A stretch of DNA of 64,000 bases, from assembly GCF_036077095.1 (NCBI RefSeq), contig NZ_CP107960.1, forward strand, positions 8,122,001 to 8,186,000. The letters run 5' to 3'. The notes beneath the pieces were generated by a model. That model was not told the origin of the DNA. It worked only from the letters and a program-made list of their open reading frames with translations, and did not search any database. Position 1 is the first letter of the stretch, and the number at the start of each line of letters is the position of its first letter. This stretch comes from Streptomyces sp. NBC_00376. GTDB lineage: Bacteria; Actinomycetota; Actinomycetes; Streptomycetales; Streptomycetaceae. Of the stretch, positions 24,780-34,337 are shown piece by piece. The position numbers and the translations under genes are program-made.

Positions 24780-25556
24780 GTGACCCGCGCAGCCCACAGC
24801 ACCGCACCCGCGCCGCAACCCCCGGGCGATGGGGCCGGTTACCGTCCCGGCTACGAGGTCGCGGCCGAACGCATCCTCGAGTACCTCGTCCTGGCCGGCC
24901 TGGGGCCCGGCGCCCGGCTGCCCACCGAGCAGGACCTGGCCGACCGGGTGGGGATGAGCCGGACCGTGGTCCGCGAGGCGGTGAAGATCCTCTCCGCGCT
25001 GGGCCGGCTGTCCGTGCACAAGGGCCGCGGCATCTATGTCGCCCAGCCCGACCAGTCCTCCTGGCAGCACTCCCTGACCCACTTCCTGCCCGCCGATCTG
25101 CGTCAGGTCGACGAACTCTTCGAATTCCGGCGCCACTTGGAAACCACCACCGCCCGCCTGGCCGCCGAACGCGCCACTCCCGCCCAGGTCAAAGCCGTCC
25201 GCGCGGCCGCCCACCAGTCCACCCGGGCCGCCCGGCAGGACGACATCGACGCCTTCAGCCACGCCGACGACACCTTCCACACCGCCATCGCCACAGCCAC
25301 CAACAACGCCTTCTTCGCCGCCACCATCGACACCCTGCGTCGCCTGCAACACCAGGTCACCGCCATAGGACTGGCCGGCCTCGCGGGCGGATCCCTGCGC
25401 GACGCCGCCGCCCAGCACGAAGCCATCGCCCACGCAATCGCCACCGGCGAACCCACGCACGCGCACACCCTCATGGCCCACCACATAGACCGGACCACCC
25501 ACCAGTTCCAACGAGAGATCCGGCACCGCATCGCCCCGGGCCACCCCAACGCCTGA
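24780..25556 (+). CDS. GntR-family (FCD) transcriptional regulator
   Basis: The 258-aa protein starts at GTG 24780, with AAGGGGAG 5 nt before it. A winged helix spans about residues 20-90 (YEVAAERILEYLVLAGLGPG, RLPTEQDLADRVGMSR, TVVREAVKIL, KGRGIYV), followed by an all-helical FCD ligand domain with the metal-ligand pattern D-D-x-F-H and H-x2-I and a final H-H-I-D. FCD regulators usually sense small acids or sugar-derived ligands and repress adjacent catabolic genes. A close paralogue lies at 34338-35132. It leads a plus-strand group with the dehydratase and mutarotase. Confidence 0.9.
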   Translation: MTRAAHSTAPAPQPPGDGAGYRPGYEVAAERILEYLVLAGLGPGARLPTEQDLADRVGMSRTVVREAVKILSALGRLSVHKGRGIYVAQPDQSSWQHSLTHFLPADLRQVDELFEFRRHLETTTARLAAERATPAQVKAVRAAAHQSTRAARQDDIDAFSHADDTFHTAIATATNNAFFAATIDTLRRLQHQVTAIGLAGLAGGSLRDAAAQHEAIAHAIATGEPTHAHTLMAHHIDRTTHQFQREIRHRIAPGHPNA

Positions 25557-25586
25557 ACCCCACACCACCACCCATGAAGGACACCC

Positions 25587-26630
25587 ATGCGAATCACCGA
25601 CGTGACTGTGGAACTGGTCGATCTGCCCGCTCAGCCGCCCTTCCGGTGGCGGGCAGGGCTGCCCGGATCGGAGCCGGCGGTCGTGGGCGGGATCCTGCGG
25701 GTCCACACGGACGAAGGCTTGGTGGGCGAGGCGCACACGAGACGTGGGCTGATCGTCGCCGATCTGGTGAACCGCCGTATACGTGAGGACCTGCTCGGCC
25801 GCGACCCGCTGATGCGCGAGCTGCTGTGGCACCGCCTGTGGGAGCTGGACCGTATAGAGGAGCTCCCCATCTACGCGCTCGGCCTGGTCGACGTAGCGCT
25901 GTGGGACCTGGCCGGTCTCGCGGCCGGACAGCCGGTCCACCGGCTGCTCGGCCCCTACCGCGAGGCCATCCCCGCCTACGCGAGCACGGTCACTTTCGGC
26001 AGCGTCGAGGAGTACCTCGATGTGGCCGACCAGTGTCTGGAGCTCGGCTACTCCGCCATCAAGCTGCACGCGTGGGGAGACCCGCGAGCCGACGCGGACC
26101 TGTGCCAGAAGCTGCGGGCCCACGTCGGTGACGACGTCCCGCTCATGTACGACGGCTCGGCCGGGTTCGACCTCGCGGACTCGGTGTACCTCGGCCGCGC
26201 GCTTTCCGAGGCGGACTACCTGTGGTACGAGGAGCCGATGCGCGAGTTCAGCGTGACCGCCCACCGGTGGCTGGCCGAACAGGTCGACATTCCGCTGCTG
26301 GTCGCGGAGACGTCCGACGGCGCGCATTTCAACGTCGGTGACTTCATCATGGCGGGCGCGGCGAGCCGGGTCCGCACCAGTGCGCAGCTCAAAGGCGGGA
26401 TCACCGGAGCCCTGCGCATCGCGCACCTGGCCGAGAGCTACAACCTGCGGGCCGAGGTGCACGGCAGCGGAGTGGTCAATGCCCACCTGTGCATGGCGAT
26501 CCCCAACACCACCTACTACGAGTCCCTCGTCTACACCAACCCCGTGCAGCGCGAGCCGGCGGTCGGTGCCGACGGGCTGGTGCGGGCGCCGTCGGCCCCC
26601 GGCATCGGCTTCGATCAACCGGGCTGGTGA
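25587..26630 (+). CDS. Mandelate racemase / enolase-superfamily dehydratase-like enzyme
   Basis: A 347-aa barrel enzyme. Visible residues are Lys159-x-His161 (IKLHAW), metal ligands Asp189, Glu215 or Glu216 and Glu241, and His292 in EVHGSG at the end of strand seven. The Asp that normally pairs with that His, in the D-x4-G-G motif, is Ser265 here (TSAQLKGG). Sugar-acid dehydratases of this family turn aldonates such as L-fuconate or L-rhamnonate into 2-keto-3-deoxy acids. The neighbouring mutarotase and aldo/keto reductase support a deoxy-hexose pathway. Exact substrate, and whether the Ser variant dehydrates or epimerises, is unknown. Confidence 0.85.
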   Translation: MRITDVTVELVDLPAQPPFRWRAGLPGSEPAVVGGILRVHTDEGLVGEAHTRRGLIVADLVNRRIREDLLGRDPLMRELLWHRLWELDRIEELPIYALGLVDVALWDLAGLAAGQPVHRLLGPYREAIPAYASTVTFGSVEEYLDVADQCLELGYSAIKLHAWGDPRADADLCQKLRAHVGDDVPLMYDGSAGFDLADSVYLGRALSEADYLWYEEPMREFSVTAHRWLAEQVDIPLLVAETSDGAHFNVGDFIMAGAASRVRTSAQLKGGITGALRIAHLAESYNLRAEVHGSGVVNAHLCMAIPNTTYYESLVYTNPVQREPAVGADGLVRAPSAPGIGFDQPGW

Positions 26631-26741
26631 CGACTTCCGTTCGAACCAACAGGGCCGCTCCGGAACGTCCTTGACGATGTTTCAGGTTTCCAACGGCTCA
26701 ACGTCTCAATGCCTCAGTGCTTCGTGGAAAGGAGCCACACC

Positions 26742-27071
26742 ATGCCCGTGCAACGCTACGCCTCGGTCATACGCCTGCGTGGGGAACTCGAGGCGGAATA
26801 CCGAGCCTTGCACGCGGCGGCCTGGCCCGAGGTCCTCGCGACCCTCGAGCGCGCCCACATCGGCAACTACTCGATCTTCCTGCGTGATGGGCTGCTCTTC
26901 AGCTACCTCGAGTACACCGGCGAGGACTACGCGGCCGACACCGCGCTCATCGCCGAGTGCCCGGTCACCCGGGACTGGTGGGCCCGTACCGACCCCTGCC
27001 AGCAGCCACTGGACAGCGCCGGCGACGGCGAGTGGTGGGCACCTGCCGAAGAGGTCTTCCATCTCGAGTGA
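26742..27071 (+). CDS. L-rhamnose mutarotase family protein
   Basis: The 109-aa protein starts at ATG 26742 after AAAGGAG; the in-frame ATG at 26709 lacks a ribosome binding site. Conserved RhaM features are present: a Glu/Tyr/His-rich first helix (EAEYRALHAAAWPEV), G-N-Y-S-I-F-L, the strand LFSYLEYTG and C-terminal W-W-A. These ferredoxin-like dimers interconvert the alpha and beta anomers of 6-deoxy-hexoses. It follows the dehydratase by 111 bp and is closed by a strong terminator. L-rhamnose or L-fucose is the likely sugar. Confidence 0.85.
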   Translation: MPVQRYASVIRLRGELEAEYRALHAAAWPEVLATLERAHIGNYSIFLRDGLLFSYLEYTGEDYAADTALIAECPVTRDWWARTDPCQQPLDSAGDGEWWAPAEEVFHLE

Positions 27072-27081
27072 CATCAGGGGC

Positions 27082-27131
27082 AAACGGCGGAGGGGGCGGA
27101 CGCAGCAGCGTCCGCCCCCTCCGCCGTTTGC
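27082..27131. terminator. Strong bidirectional terminator
   Basis: A perfect 22-bp stem begins CAAACGGCGGAGGGGGCGGA and is mirrored after a short 6-nt loop. It separates the mutarotase from the convergent minus-strand gene. Confidence 0.9.
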
Positions 27132-27175
27132 CTGCCGCGGGTCACAGACCGTGGACGGGGACAGGCTCAGTCGGA

Positions 27176-29548
27176 TCAGGCTTGACGTGCGACCTTGCCT
27201 TTCCTCGTGATCCGCACGGTGACCGACCCACCCGCCGGGACTTCGACCTGCGGCCAGTTGAGGAACGCCGTGTACCCGAGGGGGCGGGCCGATTGGCGGG
27301 CCGTTTCCGCCAGTACCGACACCCTTGCCGCGTAGGCCGTTTTGTTGGTCAAGCGGACTACGGCCGCCTGACGGCTCTCGCTGACATGCTCGGCCTCGAC
27401 GTGATCAAAGGGAATGAGAATTCCTTCCCCGGGCCGGACGTAGATTCCGGGAAGTTCGAGTGCCATCAAGACACCATTGGTCTCGGTCCAGGAGTTTCAC
27501 GTCCTGATGAAATCACCGACGGCACCCTTGCCCTCGGCGTCGCTGGGCTGGATCCGCTCCATGCTCGAACCGATGAGGTAGTCGGTGGTGATGTGTCCCG
27601 GCATGTTGACGGCCTCGGCGTGGGCATGCTGGATATCGCTGATGAGTTCAGCGTACTTCTTGTCCCCAGTAGCCCGATACAGCTTGAACAGGTGGTCGGC
27701 GGAGGACGTACAGACACCGGGCGCGGCATGTTTGTTCTGGCTGCTTGCCCAAACGGCGCCCGCCATCCTTCCCTCCAGCCGCGCGATATCACTGCCTGCC
27801 GGAAACAGAGGATCGTACGCAAGAGTCCAGGACGAGCACAAAGCAGCCTGGACCTTCGCGCGGTTCAGCCATATCTTCTTTCCGGTGTACTGGTGCAGCG
27901 CCATGAATGACTCCAGGAGACCGAACGCCGTTTCGGAGTCCGCATCCTGTGAAATATCCGCGCACGCTCCACTGGTGAACCCACGGGACTTGATGTCGCG
28001 CTCATAGTAGAATTCGGCTGCTTCCTCGGCCGCGGCCAACCAGTCCGGACGGTGGAAGTATTCGGCCGCCAGGGCGAGCCCGGCCGGAGCGATGGCGCCG
28101 GCCGTCGAGTTGTACACGGCGATGTCGCCTGTTCCGGGAACGATGTACTGACCGAATTCTCCGTGCTTTCGCCAGGTCCGGGTGAACGCTTCGGCCAGAC
28201 CGGCCGCGGCCAGTTCCCAGGATTCCTTGATGGTGTCGCCGTGCCCTTGTGCCTTCAGGAGCATCACGTGCTTGATCAGCCAGAAGAGCATGTCTCCGTT
28301 CTTGCGCACCATCGCCTGCACAGCAGGGAAGTCGGGGTGGGCCTTCTCTGAGAGGATCTCGCCGTCTTCGCTGATGAAGCCGTAGAAGAATCCGCTCTGC
28401 CCCTTCATGCGGGAACAGATGAAGTCAAGCTCATCGGAGACCCTGTCCCGTTCCGTCGGGTCATTCAGAGCCAACATGGGGTAGGTGTTGATCATTCCGC
28501 TGACCCAACCCAGTTGAAAGTGCCTGGAGTTTTCCGGCAGGTAGTAGCGGCCTGCCTTGGTCTCTGTGAAATTTCCTCGGCAGATGTTGGTGCCGAGCTC
28601 GGCCAGCTTACTCATCGGAAGCAGGTTGCGAGGCACGGTGGGGCCGGTGAGCGACTTTCGCACATCCATGAACTTTTGCAGGACTGCCGGAATTCCGTCG
28701 GCATCGAAGGTGAAAACCTGGAAGCGAATCGAAACCGTGTCACCGGGGGCCCAGTTCGACGCACTGTCACCGCTCGGCCGAAAGCCGCCGAAACCTGCCG
28801 CCTGCCGGCGCATGACCGGTGCCGAGATGCTGAATTCACAGCTTTCCCTGCTCGCGCTCTCCTCGACCGAGAGTCCACTGTTTCCCAGGCGGGTTCCTTG
28901 CTCGGTGAGGACGATCCAGCCCTTTCCGAACTTGGGCGAGAAGAAGCTCATCGCCGGGGCGGCAGTGTTGCACGTCGCCAGCTCGATCCGTGAGGTCGCC
29001 GCAGCATCGACGGCCAGTCGCGGGTTGTTCGATATCGTCAGCGGTGTCCGTGGGTTGTAGTACATGTCTGCCGGATAGTCCGGATTGTATCCGTTGCCGA
29101 TGGCGCGATAGCGATTGCCGTTGTAGATGATTCCGGGAATCATCACGTAGTTAGCGGTCTCCCAGCTCTCGAAGGGGAAATCCACGGAGATCGCGGTCTG
29201 TTCCGCCGCCCCCTTCTCCAGGGTGCAGGTCAGGGTGACCTCCCACCCGTGACCATCGGGTACCCGCCGCGTATCCCACTTCAGTTGCCACTGTCGCGGT
29301 CCGTCGGTCAGCAGGTCGCCGTCGAACTGCTGGGCCCGGCACAGCGTCGTGCCGTCATATTCCCGAACCGATACCAGGAGGGAGCCGTGCAGCTCGCGCA
29401 GAGCACGGCTGAGTTCCGCAGTCTGGCCGCTGGCTCCGGCAACCCCTGCGTCGAGCGATTGGGCTCGCGAGACCGTGGGTTCGAGAGCGATCTTCGCTCC
29501 GACTCCGGCGGCCGCCAACAAAGAAAGGCAGTTTCTCCTGTCAAGCAT
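27176..29548 (-). pseudogene. Secreted glycan-processing-like protein interrupted by in-frame TGA
   Basis: From ATG 29548 a 683-aa product begins with a signal peptide (MLDRRNCLSLLAAAGVGAKI, a weak twin-arginine pattern). It continues with a beta-rich domain and a helical (alpha/alpha)6-like domain (residues about 340-680), typical of polysaccharide-degrading proteins. TGA at 27497-27499 ends it, yet the same frame continues for 107 codons of protein-like sequence (NSWTETNGVLMALELPGIYV and a final beta domain) to 27176, with no ribosome binding site for a separate start. One nonsense change in a about 790-residue protein is the simplest reading. GC is lower than in the flanking genes. No family is firmly recognised. 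Confidence 0.65.
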
Positions 29549-29589
29549 TCTGCAACCATCCTTGTGTGCGTGTTCCAGCGAATTGAGTT

Positions 29590-30585
29590 TCAGATCGATG
29601 TCGGCACAGGCACCGGCACGTCCGGCGGCAGCAGACCCTGGGCACGCAGGGCGAGCCACATCTCCTCGGGTACGGGGTGGCTGATCATCGCGGTGGCGTC
29701 CGTCACCTCGGCGGCGCTGCGTGCCCCGAGCAGCACACCGGCGACCGCCGGGTGCCCCAGCGGGAATTGCAGGGCGGCTGCCCGCAGCGGAACCCCGAAG
29801 GTCTCGCACAGCGTGCGCAGAGCCAGCGCCCGGTCCAGCAGGTGTGCCGGGGCCGGTGCGTAGTCGAAGGTCGCGCCCGGCTGGGGATCGGCGAGGAGGC
29901 CCGAGTTGAACACCCCGCCGACCAGCACGGACACTCCGCGCTGCGCCGCCAGCGGCAGCAGTGCGGCCAGAGCGCTCTGGTCTAGCAGGGAGTAGCGGCC
30001 GGCCAGCAGGACCACGTCGATGTCGGTGTCGCGGACGAAGCGTGTCGGCATCGCGGTCTGATTCATGCCGACGCCGATCGCCCCGACCATGCCCTCCGCA
30101 CGCATCCGCTCCAGCTCGGGGTAGGCGCAGTCGAAGGCCTCGCGCTCGTGGCTGTCCGGATCGTGCAGGTAGACGGTGTCCACGCGGTCGAGACCGAGCC
30201 GGGCGAGGCTTTCCTCGACGCCGGTGCGTACACCGCGGGCGCTGAAGTCCCACACCCGTTCGTGGGTGGCCGGGACGGCGAAGCCGTTCGCCAGGTCGTC
30301 GCCGGGCGGCCCGGCGCGTGCGCGCAGCAGGCGGCCGACCTTGGTGGACAGCGTGAACTGCGTACGTGGCCGGGTGCGCAGCGCGTCCCCCAGCCGGCGC
30401 TCGGACAGGCCGAGTCCGTAGTGCGGAGCGGTGTCGAACGCTCGGATGCCGCAGTTCCAGGCGGCCTCCATGGCGGCGGCCGCGTCCTCGTCGCTGACCG
30501 CGTGGAACAGGTTCCCCAGGGCGGCGGCACCCAGTGACAGTGCGTCGACGGCGGTGGCGGTGTGCACGGGTGCTGTGGAGTGCAT
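29590..30585 (-). CDS. Aldo/keto reductase, L-fucose (D-threo-aldose) 1-dehydrogenase type
   Basis: A 331-aa protein from ATG 30585; the start is unsure because no ribosome binding site is obvious and an in-frame ATG lies 14 codons upstream. The AKR tetrad is seen in F-D-T-A-P-H-Y-G, S-T-K-V-G-R and Y-L-H-D-P-D. The N-terminal LGAAALGNLFHAVSDEDA and the GVGMNQTAMP region resemble D-threo-aldose 1-dehydrogenases, which oxidise L-fucose and related sugars to lactones. That fits upstream of the mandelate-racemase-type dehydratase in a non-phosphorylating deoxy-sugar route. It follows the second ABC operon on the same strand. Confidence 0.85.
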   Translation of the reverse strand: MHSTAPVHTATAVDALSLGAAALGNLFHAVSDEDAAAAMEAAWNCGIRAFDTAPHYGLGLSERRLGDALRTRPRTQFTLSTKVGRLLRARAGPPGDDLANGFAVPATHERVWDFSARGVRTGVEESLARLGLDRVDTVYLHDPDSHEREAFDCAYPELERMRAEGMVGAIGVGMNQTAMPTRFVRDTDIDVVLLAGRYSLLDQSALAALLPLAAQRGVSVLVGGVFNSGLLADPQPGATFDYAPAPAHLLDRALALRTLCETFGVPLRAAALQFPLGHPAVAGVLLGARSAAEVTDATAMISHPVPEEMWLALRAQGLLPPDVPVPVPTSI

Positions 30586-30666
30586 GGGGTGAGGAGTGCC
30601 TCTCGCCGAAGGGACGTGAAAGGACATGAACGGGCGTGAAGGGGCGCGAGCGTCCGAAGTCCGCGA

Positions 30667-30714
30667 CATGTGACGGGGGCGGGGCTTGCGTCGGTCCCCG
30701 CCCCCTGTCACATG
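30667..30714. terminator. Terminator after the second ABC operon
   Basis: An 18-bp stem, CATGTGACGGGGGCGGGG against CCCCGCCCCCTGTCACATG, with one bulged T and an 11-nt loop. It lies 20 bp past the MalG-type stop and ahead of the aldo/keto reductase. Confidence 0.8.
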
Positions 30715-30734
30715 CCCAGCCGTACCGGCCGATC

Positions 30735-31610
30735 TCAACCCTTCGTCGCTCCTCCTGTGAGGCCCTTGACGAACTGCTTCTGGAAGGCCAGGTAGAAGAC
30801 GAGGATGGGCAGTGTCGCCAGGAACATGAAGGCGAAGACCGAGCCGAAGTCCGCCTGGTGTTCGCCGATGGCCCGGTAGATGCCGACGGTCACCGTGGTG
30901 CCTGCTGCCGGGCCCAGGACGATCAGCGGGTTGAGGAAGTCGTTCCAGATCCAGACGCCGAGGAAGATCACCACGCTGGCCGAGGCCGGCCGCATCAGCG
31001 GGAAGACCACCTGCCAGAAGGCGCGGAACGCTCCGGCGCCGTCGATCGCCGCGGCTTCTTCGAGCTCTCGGGGGATCGTCTTGGCGAAGCCCGCGAAGAC
31101 GAACACCCCGAACGGCATGTAGTAGCCGACATACGCCAGGACCAGTCCGGGCACGCTGCTCATCAGCCCCAGCGTGCGCAGGACTTCGGTGATCGGGGTG
31201 AGGATCACCGCGGGCGGCACCATGAGACCGCAGAGCAGGACGACCATGATGACCTTGGACAGGACGCCGGTCGACCGGGCCAGGTAGTGGCCGAGCATGG
31301 CGGAGATCGCGGTGATGACGAGGATGGAGATCACGGTGACCTCCGTGCTGTTGACCAGCCCGTACCAGAAGAGGTGGTCCGGGCGCGACAGCACGCTCTG
31401 GATGTTGTCCAGGGTCGGTGGGACCGGGAGGCCGACCGGGTTCGACACGATCGCCGAACCGTCCTTGAACACGTTGACCAGCACGAGGTAGATCGGCAGG
31501 AAGAACAGCAGGCCGGCGAGGAGCGCGACGACCGGACGTATCCACGCCCGTGTTCCACCCCTGTTCATGTTTGCGTCCAGGTCCGGGTTCATCTTCGTGT
31601 TCGTGCTCAT
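30735..31610 (-). CDS. Sugar ABC transporter permease, MalG/CUT1 type
   Basis: 291 aa, starting at ATG 31610, overlapping the preceding permease stop by 4 bp. Six hydrophobic segments begin with VALLAGLLFFLPIYLVLVNV. The EAA loop reads E-E-A-A-A-I-D-G-A-G. It is the last gene of the operon and is closed by the hairpin at 30667. With its MalF-type partner it forms the inner-membrane channel for the ligand of the binding protein at 33.9 kb, perhaps a deoxy-hexose or its oligomers given the AKR and dehydratase nearby. Confidence 0.9.
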   Translation of the reverse strand: MSTNTKMNPDLDANMNRGGTRAWIRPVVALLAGLLFFLPIYLVLVNVFKDGSAIVSNPVGLPVPPTLDNIQSVLSRPDHLFWYGLVNSTEVTVISILVITAISAMLGHYLARSTGVLSKVIMVVLLCGLMVPPAVILTPITEVLRTLGLMSSVPGLVLAYVGYYMPFGVFVFAGFAKTIPRELEEAAAIDGAGAFRAFWQVVFPLMRPASASVVIFLGVWIWNDFLNPLIVLGPAAGTTVTVGIYRAIGEHQADFGSVFAFMFLATLPILVFYLAFQKQFVKGLTGGATKG

Positions 31611-32605
31611 GCGGACACCTCGCGTTTCTGCAGCCACCCGAGCGCGATCACGGAGACGGTCGCGACCAGGATCAGCATCGCCACGGCCATCGCGGAGGCG
31701 TAGCCGACGTGGTTGCCGTTGAACGCGGTCTGGATCACCTGGAAGGCGAGGGTGGATGTGGTGCCGGGGCCGGGGCCGCCGTTGGTGAGCACCTGGATCT
31801 GGTCGTAGGCCTTGAATCCGCCGATCAGTGACATGACCGTGTTGATGGTGACGGCGGGTGCCAGCATCGGCCAGGTGACGTGGCGGAACCGCATCAGTGG
31901 TCCGCAGCCGTCGATGGCCGCCGCTTCGTGCAACTCCTGCGGGATGCCCTGCAGTCCGGCCAGGTAGATCACCACGCAGAAGCCGAGCCCCTGCCAGGCG
32001 ATGACCCACGAGACCGTGTAGAGGGCGAGGCTCGGGTCGGAGAGCCAGCCCGGCGGATGGCTCACCCCCAGCTGTCGCAGCATCGAGTTGAGCAGGCCGT
32101 CGTCGACGAGGATCGCCTGCCAGATGACGCTGACCACCACGGCGCTCAGCACGACCGGTACGAAGAACACGCTGCGCAGAGCGTTGTACAGCCAGCCGCG
32201 CCGGTCGAGCAGCAGGGCGATCGCCAGGCCGCCGGCGTTGGTCACCAGCGTCACGATCACGGTGATGACGACGGTGTTCTGCAGTGCTTTGAGGAAGTCG
32301 TCGTCGGAGAACAGGCTCGTGAGGTTGGACAGGCCCACCCACCGGGTCGGCGGGTTGAAGGGGTTCTTGTTGGTGAGGCTGTAGCCGGCGGTCATGCCGA
32401 TCGGCACCAGGACGAGGGCCAGGTAGGCGAGCAGTCCGGGAGCCGCGAAGAGAGCGAAGCGGCCCGGTCCGCCGTTCGGCCGGAAGCGCCGGGACGGTCG
32501 CGACGACCGCCGCGCGGGGGTGTGCTGTGGTCGGACCGCTGCCGTGTCCTTCGCCTCGGGCGCGGCGGCGGAACCATCCGGTCGAGTCAGGGTACGTATG
32601 CGCAT
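31607..32605 (-). CDS. Sugar ABC transporter permease, MalF/CUT1 type
   Basis: A 332-aa protein from ATG 32605, which overlaps the stop of the binding protein by one base (TAATG); an upstream in-frame start at 32626 lies inside that gene. A long basic, Pro/Arg-rich N-terminus precedes six helices (first FALFAAPGLLAYLALVLVPI). The EAA loop is H-E-A-A-A-I-D-G-C-G. The tight spacing indicates translational coupling in a three-gene operon without an ATPase gene. Confidence 0.9.
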   Translation of the reverse strand: MRIRTLTRPDGSAAAPEAKDTAAVRPQHTPARRSSRPSRRFRPNGGPGRFALFAAPGLLAYLALVLVPIGMTAGYSLTNKNPFNPPTRWVGLSNLTSLFSDDDFLKALQNTVVITVIVTLVTNAGGLAIALLLDRRGWLYNALRSVFFVPVVLSAVVVSVIWQAILVDDGLLNSMLRQLGVSHPPGWLSDPSLALYTVSWVIAWQGLGFCVVIYLAGLQGIPQELHEAAAIDGCGPLMRFRHVTWPMLAPAVTINTVMSLIGGFKAYDQIQVLTNGGPGPGTTSTLAFQVIQTAFNGNHVGYASAMAVAMLILVATVSVIALGWLQKREVSA

Positions 32606-33903
32606 TATCGGGTGGCCTTGTCCCACTGCTCGTCCATGTAGGCACCGAACTGACGGGCTGTCATTCGCCCGCCGAGGAGATTCTGGACGCCGGCCGCGGC
32701 CTTGTCGGCCAGGCCGGGCGGCAGGGAACCGTCACCGGTCTCCTGGGAGAACGAGTTGACGATCCCGTCGTCCTTCTGGGCCTGCCGATACGCCGCCACG
32801 GTCTTCTTGTAGACGGGGCCCATGGTGCTGGGCGGGCTGTAGCCCTTGATGTCGATGATGAGCCCGTCGGCCTTGACGGCGGCGTCCAGGTTCTTCTGGT
32901 CCTCCATGAAGGCCTTGGCCCACTTCTTGGCCAGAGGAACATCGGAGGCCTTGGAGCTCACCGTCATCCCGCCGCCGAGGACGCCGGGGAGCGCCGGGGC
33001 CCCTTGGTCCGTGGGCCACGCGAAGACGCCCGTGTCGAAGTCCGGCTTCTTCGTGTCGGCCGAGGCGGAGAACCAGCTGCCCATCGGATACATCGCGCCC
33101 TTTCCGTCACGGAAGGCCTGTTCGGTGTCCGCGTAGGAGCGGGAAAGGCCGGCGCGGTCGATGTATCCCTTGTCCGCGAGGCCGGCGACCTTCTGGGCGG
33201 CGGCGACGAACGCCGGGTCGGTGAACTTGACCTTTCCCTTGGCACGTTGGGACAGCCAGTCCGGCGTCTTCTTGTAGACGTCGGTGGCCACCGTGCAGAT
33301 CAGCGGGAACATGTCGGCCCAGGAATCCTTGCCGCCACCGCCGACCACGAAGGGGTTGATGCCCTTCTTCTTCAACTTGGCGCTGTCGTCGAGCAGTTCA
33401 CGGTACGTTTGGGGCGGTGTGTCGATGCCGGCCGCCGCGAAGTCCTTCTTGTTGTAGTAGACGAGCGTCGTCTGGGCGGCGTAGGGCAGCTGGTAGACCT
33501 TGCCGTCGTAGGTGTTGGCGCGGGGGTTCCCGTACGTCGCGAGTTCCTTGTCCGTCCACGGTGACAGCTTGCCCGCCTCGGCGAATCCGGCGGGGTTCAG
33601 GCCGATCATGACGTCCGGGAACTGCCCCGTGCTGTCGAGCTGCTTCGCGTACCCGGTGCGGTCGGCGCTGGGCGACACGAGCTTCTTGATCGTCACCCCG
33701 GGCACCTTCGCCGAGGCGCGGTCGATCGCGGCGTCCCAGTACTTCGCGTCCAGGTTGGGCGTTTCGAAGGTGAGGAAGGTCAGGGTGACCTTGTCGCCGT
33801 CGCCCTTGGACGCACTCGTACCGGAACTGCCGGCCGTGCACCCGGCCAGGAGGAGAGCACCTGCGAGGGCGGCAGTTCTCGTGAGTATCGGATTGCGCAT
33901 CAT
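32605..33903 (-). CDS. Sugar ABC transporter substrate-binding lipoprotein
   Basis: A 432-aa lipoprotein. ATG 33903 is preferred over the TTG two codons upstream because GGGAAG stands 6 nt before it. Signal MMRNPILTRTAALAGALLLA with lipobox L-A-G-C gives a lipid-anchored protein of the family-1 extracellular solute-binding class; SWFSASADTKKPDF and MGSWFSA-type segments line the second lobe. It leads the operon whose operator candidate O4 lies 260 bp upstream. Ligand unknown. Confidence 0.9.
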   Translation of the reverse strand: MMRNPILTRTAALAGALLLAGCTAGSSGTSASKGDGDKVTLTFLTFETPNLDAKYWDAAIDRASAKVPGVTIKKLVSPSADRTGYAKQLDSTGQFPDVMIGLNPAGFAEAGKLSPWTDKELATYGNPRANTYDGKVYQLPYAAQTTLVYYNKKDFAAAGIDTPPQTYRELLDDSAKLKKKGINPFVVGGGGKDSWADMFPLICTVATDVYKKTPDWLSQRAKGKVKFTDPAFVAAAQKVAGLADKGYIDRAGLSRSYADTEQAFRDGKGAMYPMGSWFSASADTKKPDFDTGVFAWPTDQGAPALPGVLGGGMTVSSKASDVPLAKKWAKAFMEDQKNLDAAVKADGLIIDIKGYSPPSTMGPVYKKTVAAYRQAQKDDGIVNSFSQETGDGSLPPGLADKAAAGVQNLLGGRMTARQFGAYMDEQWDKATR

Positions 33904-34337
33904 GTCCAACTTCCCCTACCCGTCGTTGTCCGGGGGCGGTACCGAGTCGCTGTCTTGTTCGTACCGAGACGAGAGAGGGAATCCCGCTGCCGACCGTCCA
34001 CCGAATCCGTCACATGGTTCAGACTCTTCCCAGAGTCCTGCTGCTCTCGGGGGCGACCGCTTCCCCTCAGCGTTCGCCCGTCGGGGCACCTTGGGGTATG
34101 GAAGTCCGCACGCGACGGCATGTCAAGAGATGAGACGGAGTTATTGCCTGAACCAGGGCGGCAATAGATCTGATACATGTCGGTAGAGTTTCGCCGGCCC
34201 CGACGGATTCGCTTCGCAGGAACGAGACGCATCGGTGGCGCGGTTCACGACCCCGGCACGCCCCGTCGCCTGGTCGTTTCCGGTGTGGGCGGCGGGGCGG
34301 GCGGCGGGGCGCTACTGATCGAGGCTGTCGTCCGCGG
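33904..34337. promoter_or_regulatory. Promoter region of the second ABC operon
   Basis: 434 bp between the binding protein start and the GntR stop. It includes operator candidate O4 at 34164-34178. No supported gene is present. Confidence 0.55.
34164..34178. promoter_or_regulatory. GntR/FCD-type operator candidate O4
   Basis: ATAGATCTGATACAT, one of the best matches to the shared near-palindrome. It lies 260 bp upstream of the second binding protein gene and just past the stop of the GntR gene. Confidence 0.6.

Noticed and set aside
24648..26618. A 656-codon minus-strand open frame
   Set aside because: Antisense shadow of the GntR regulator and dehydratase genes, which have clear domains on the plus strand.
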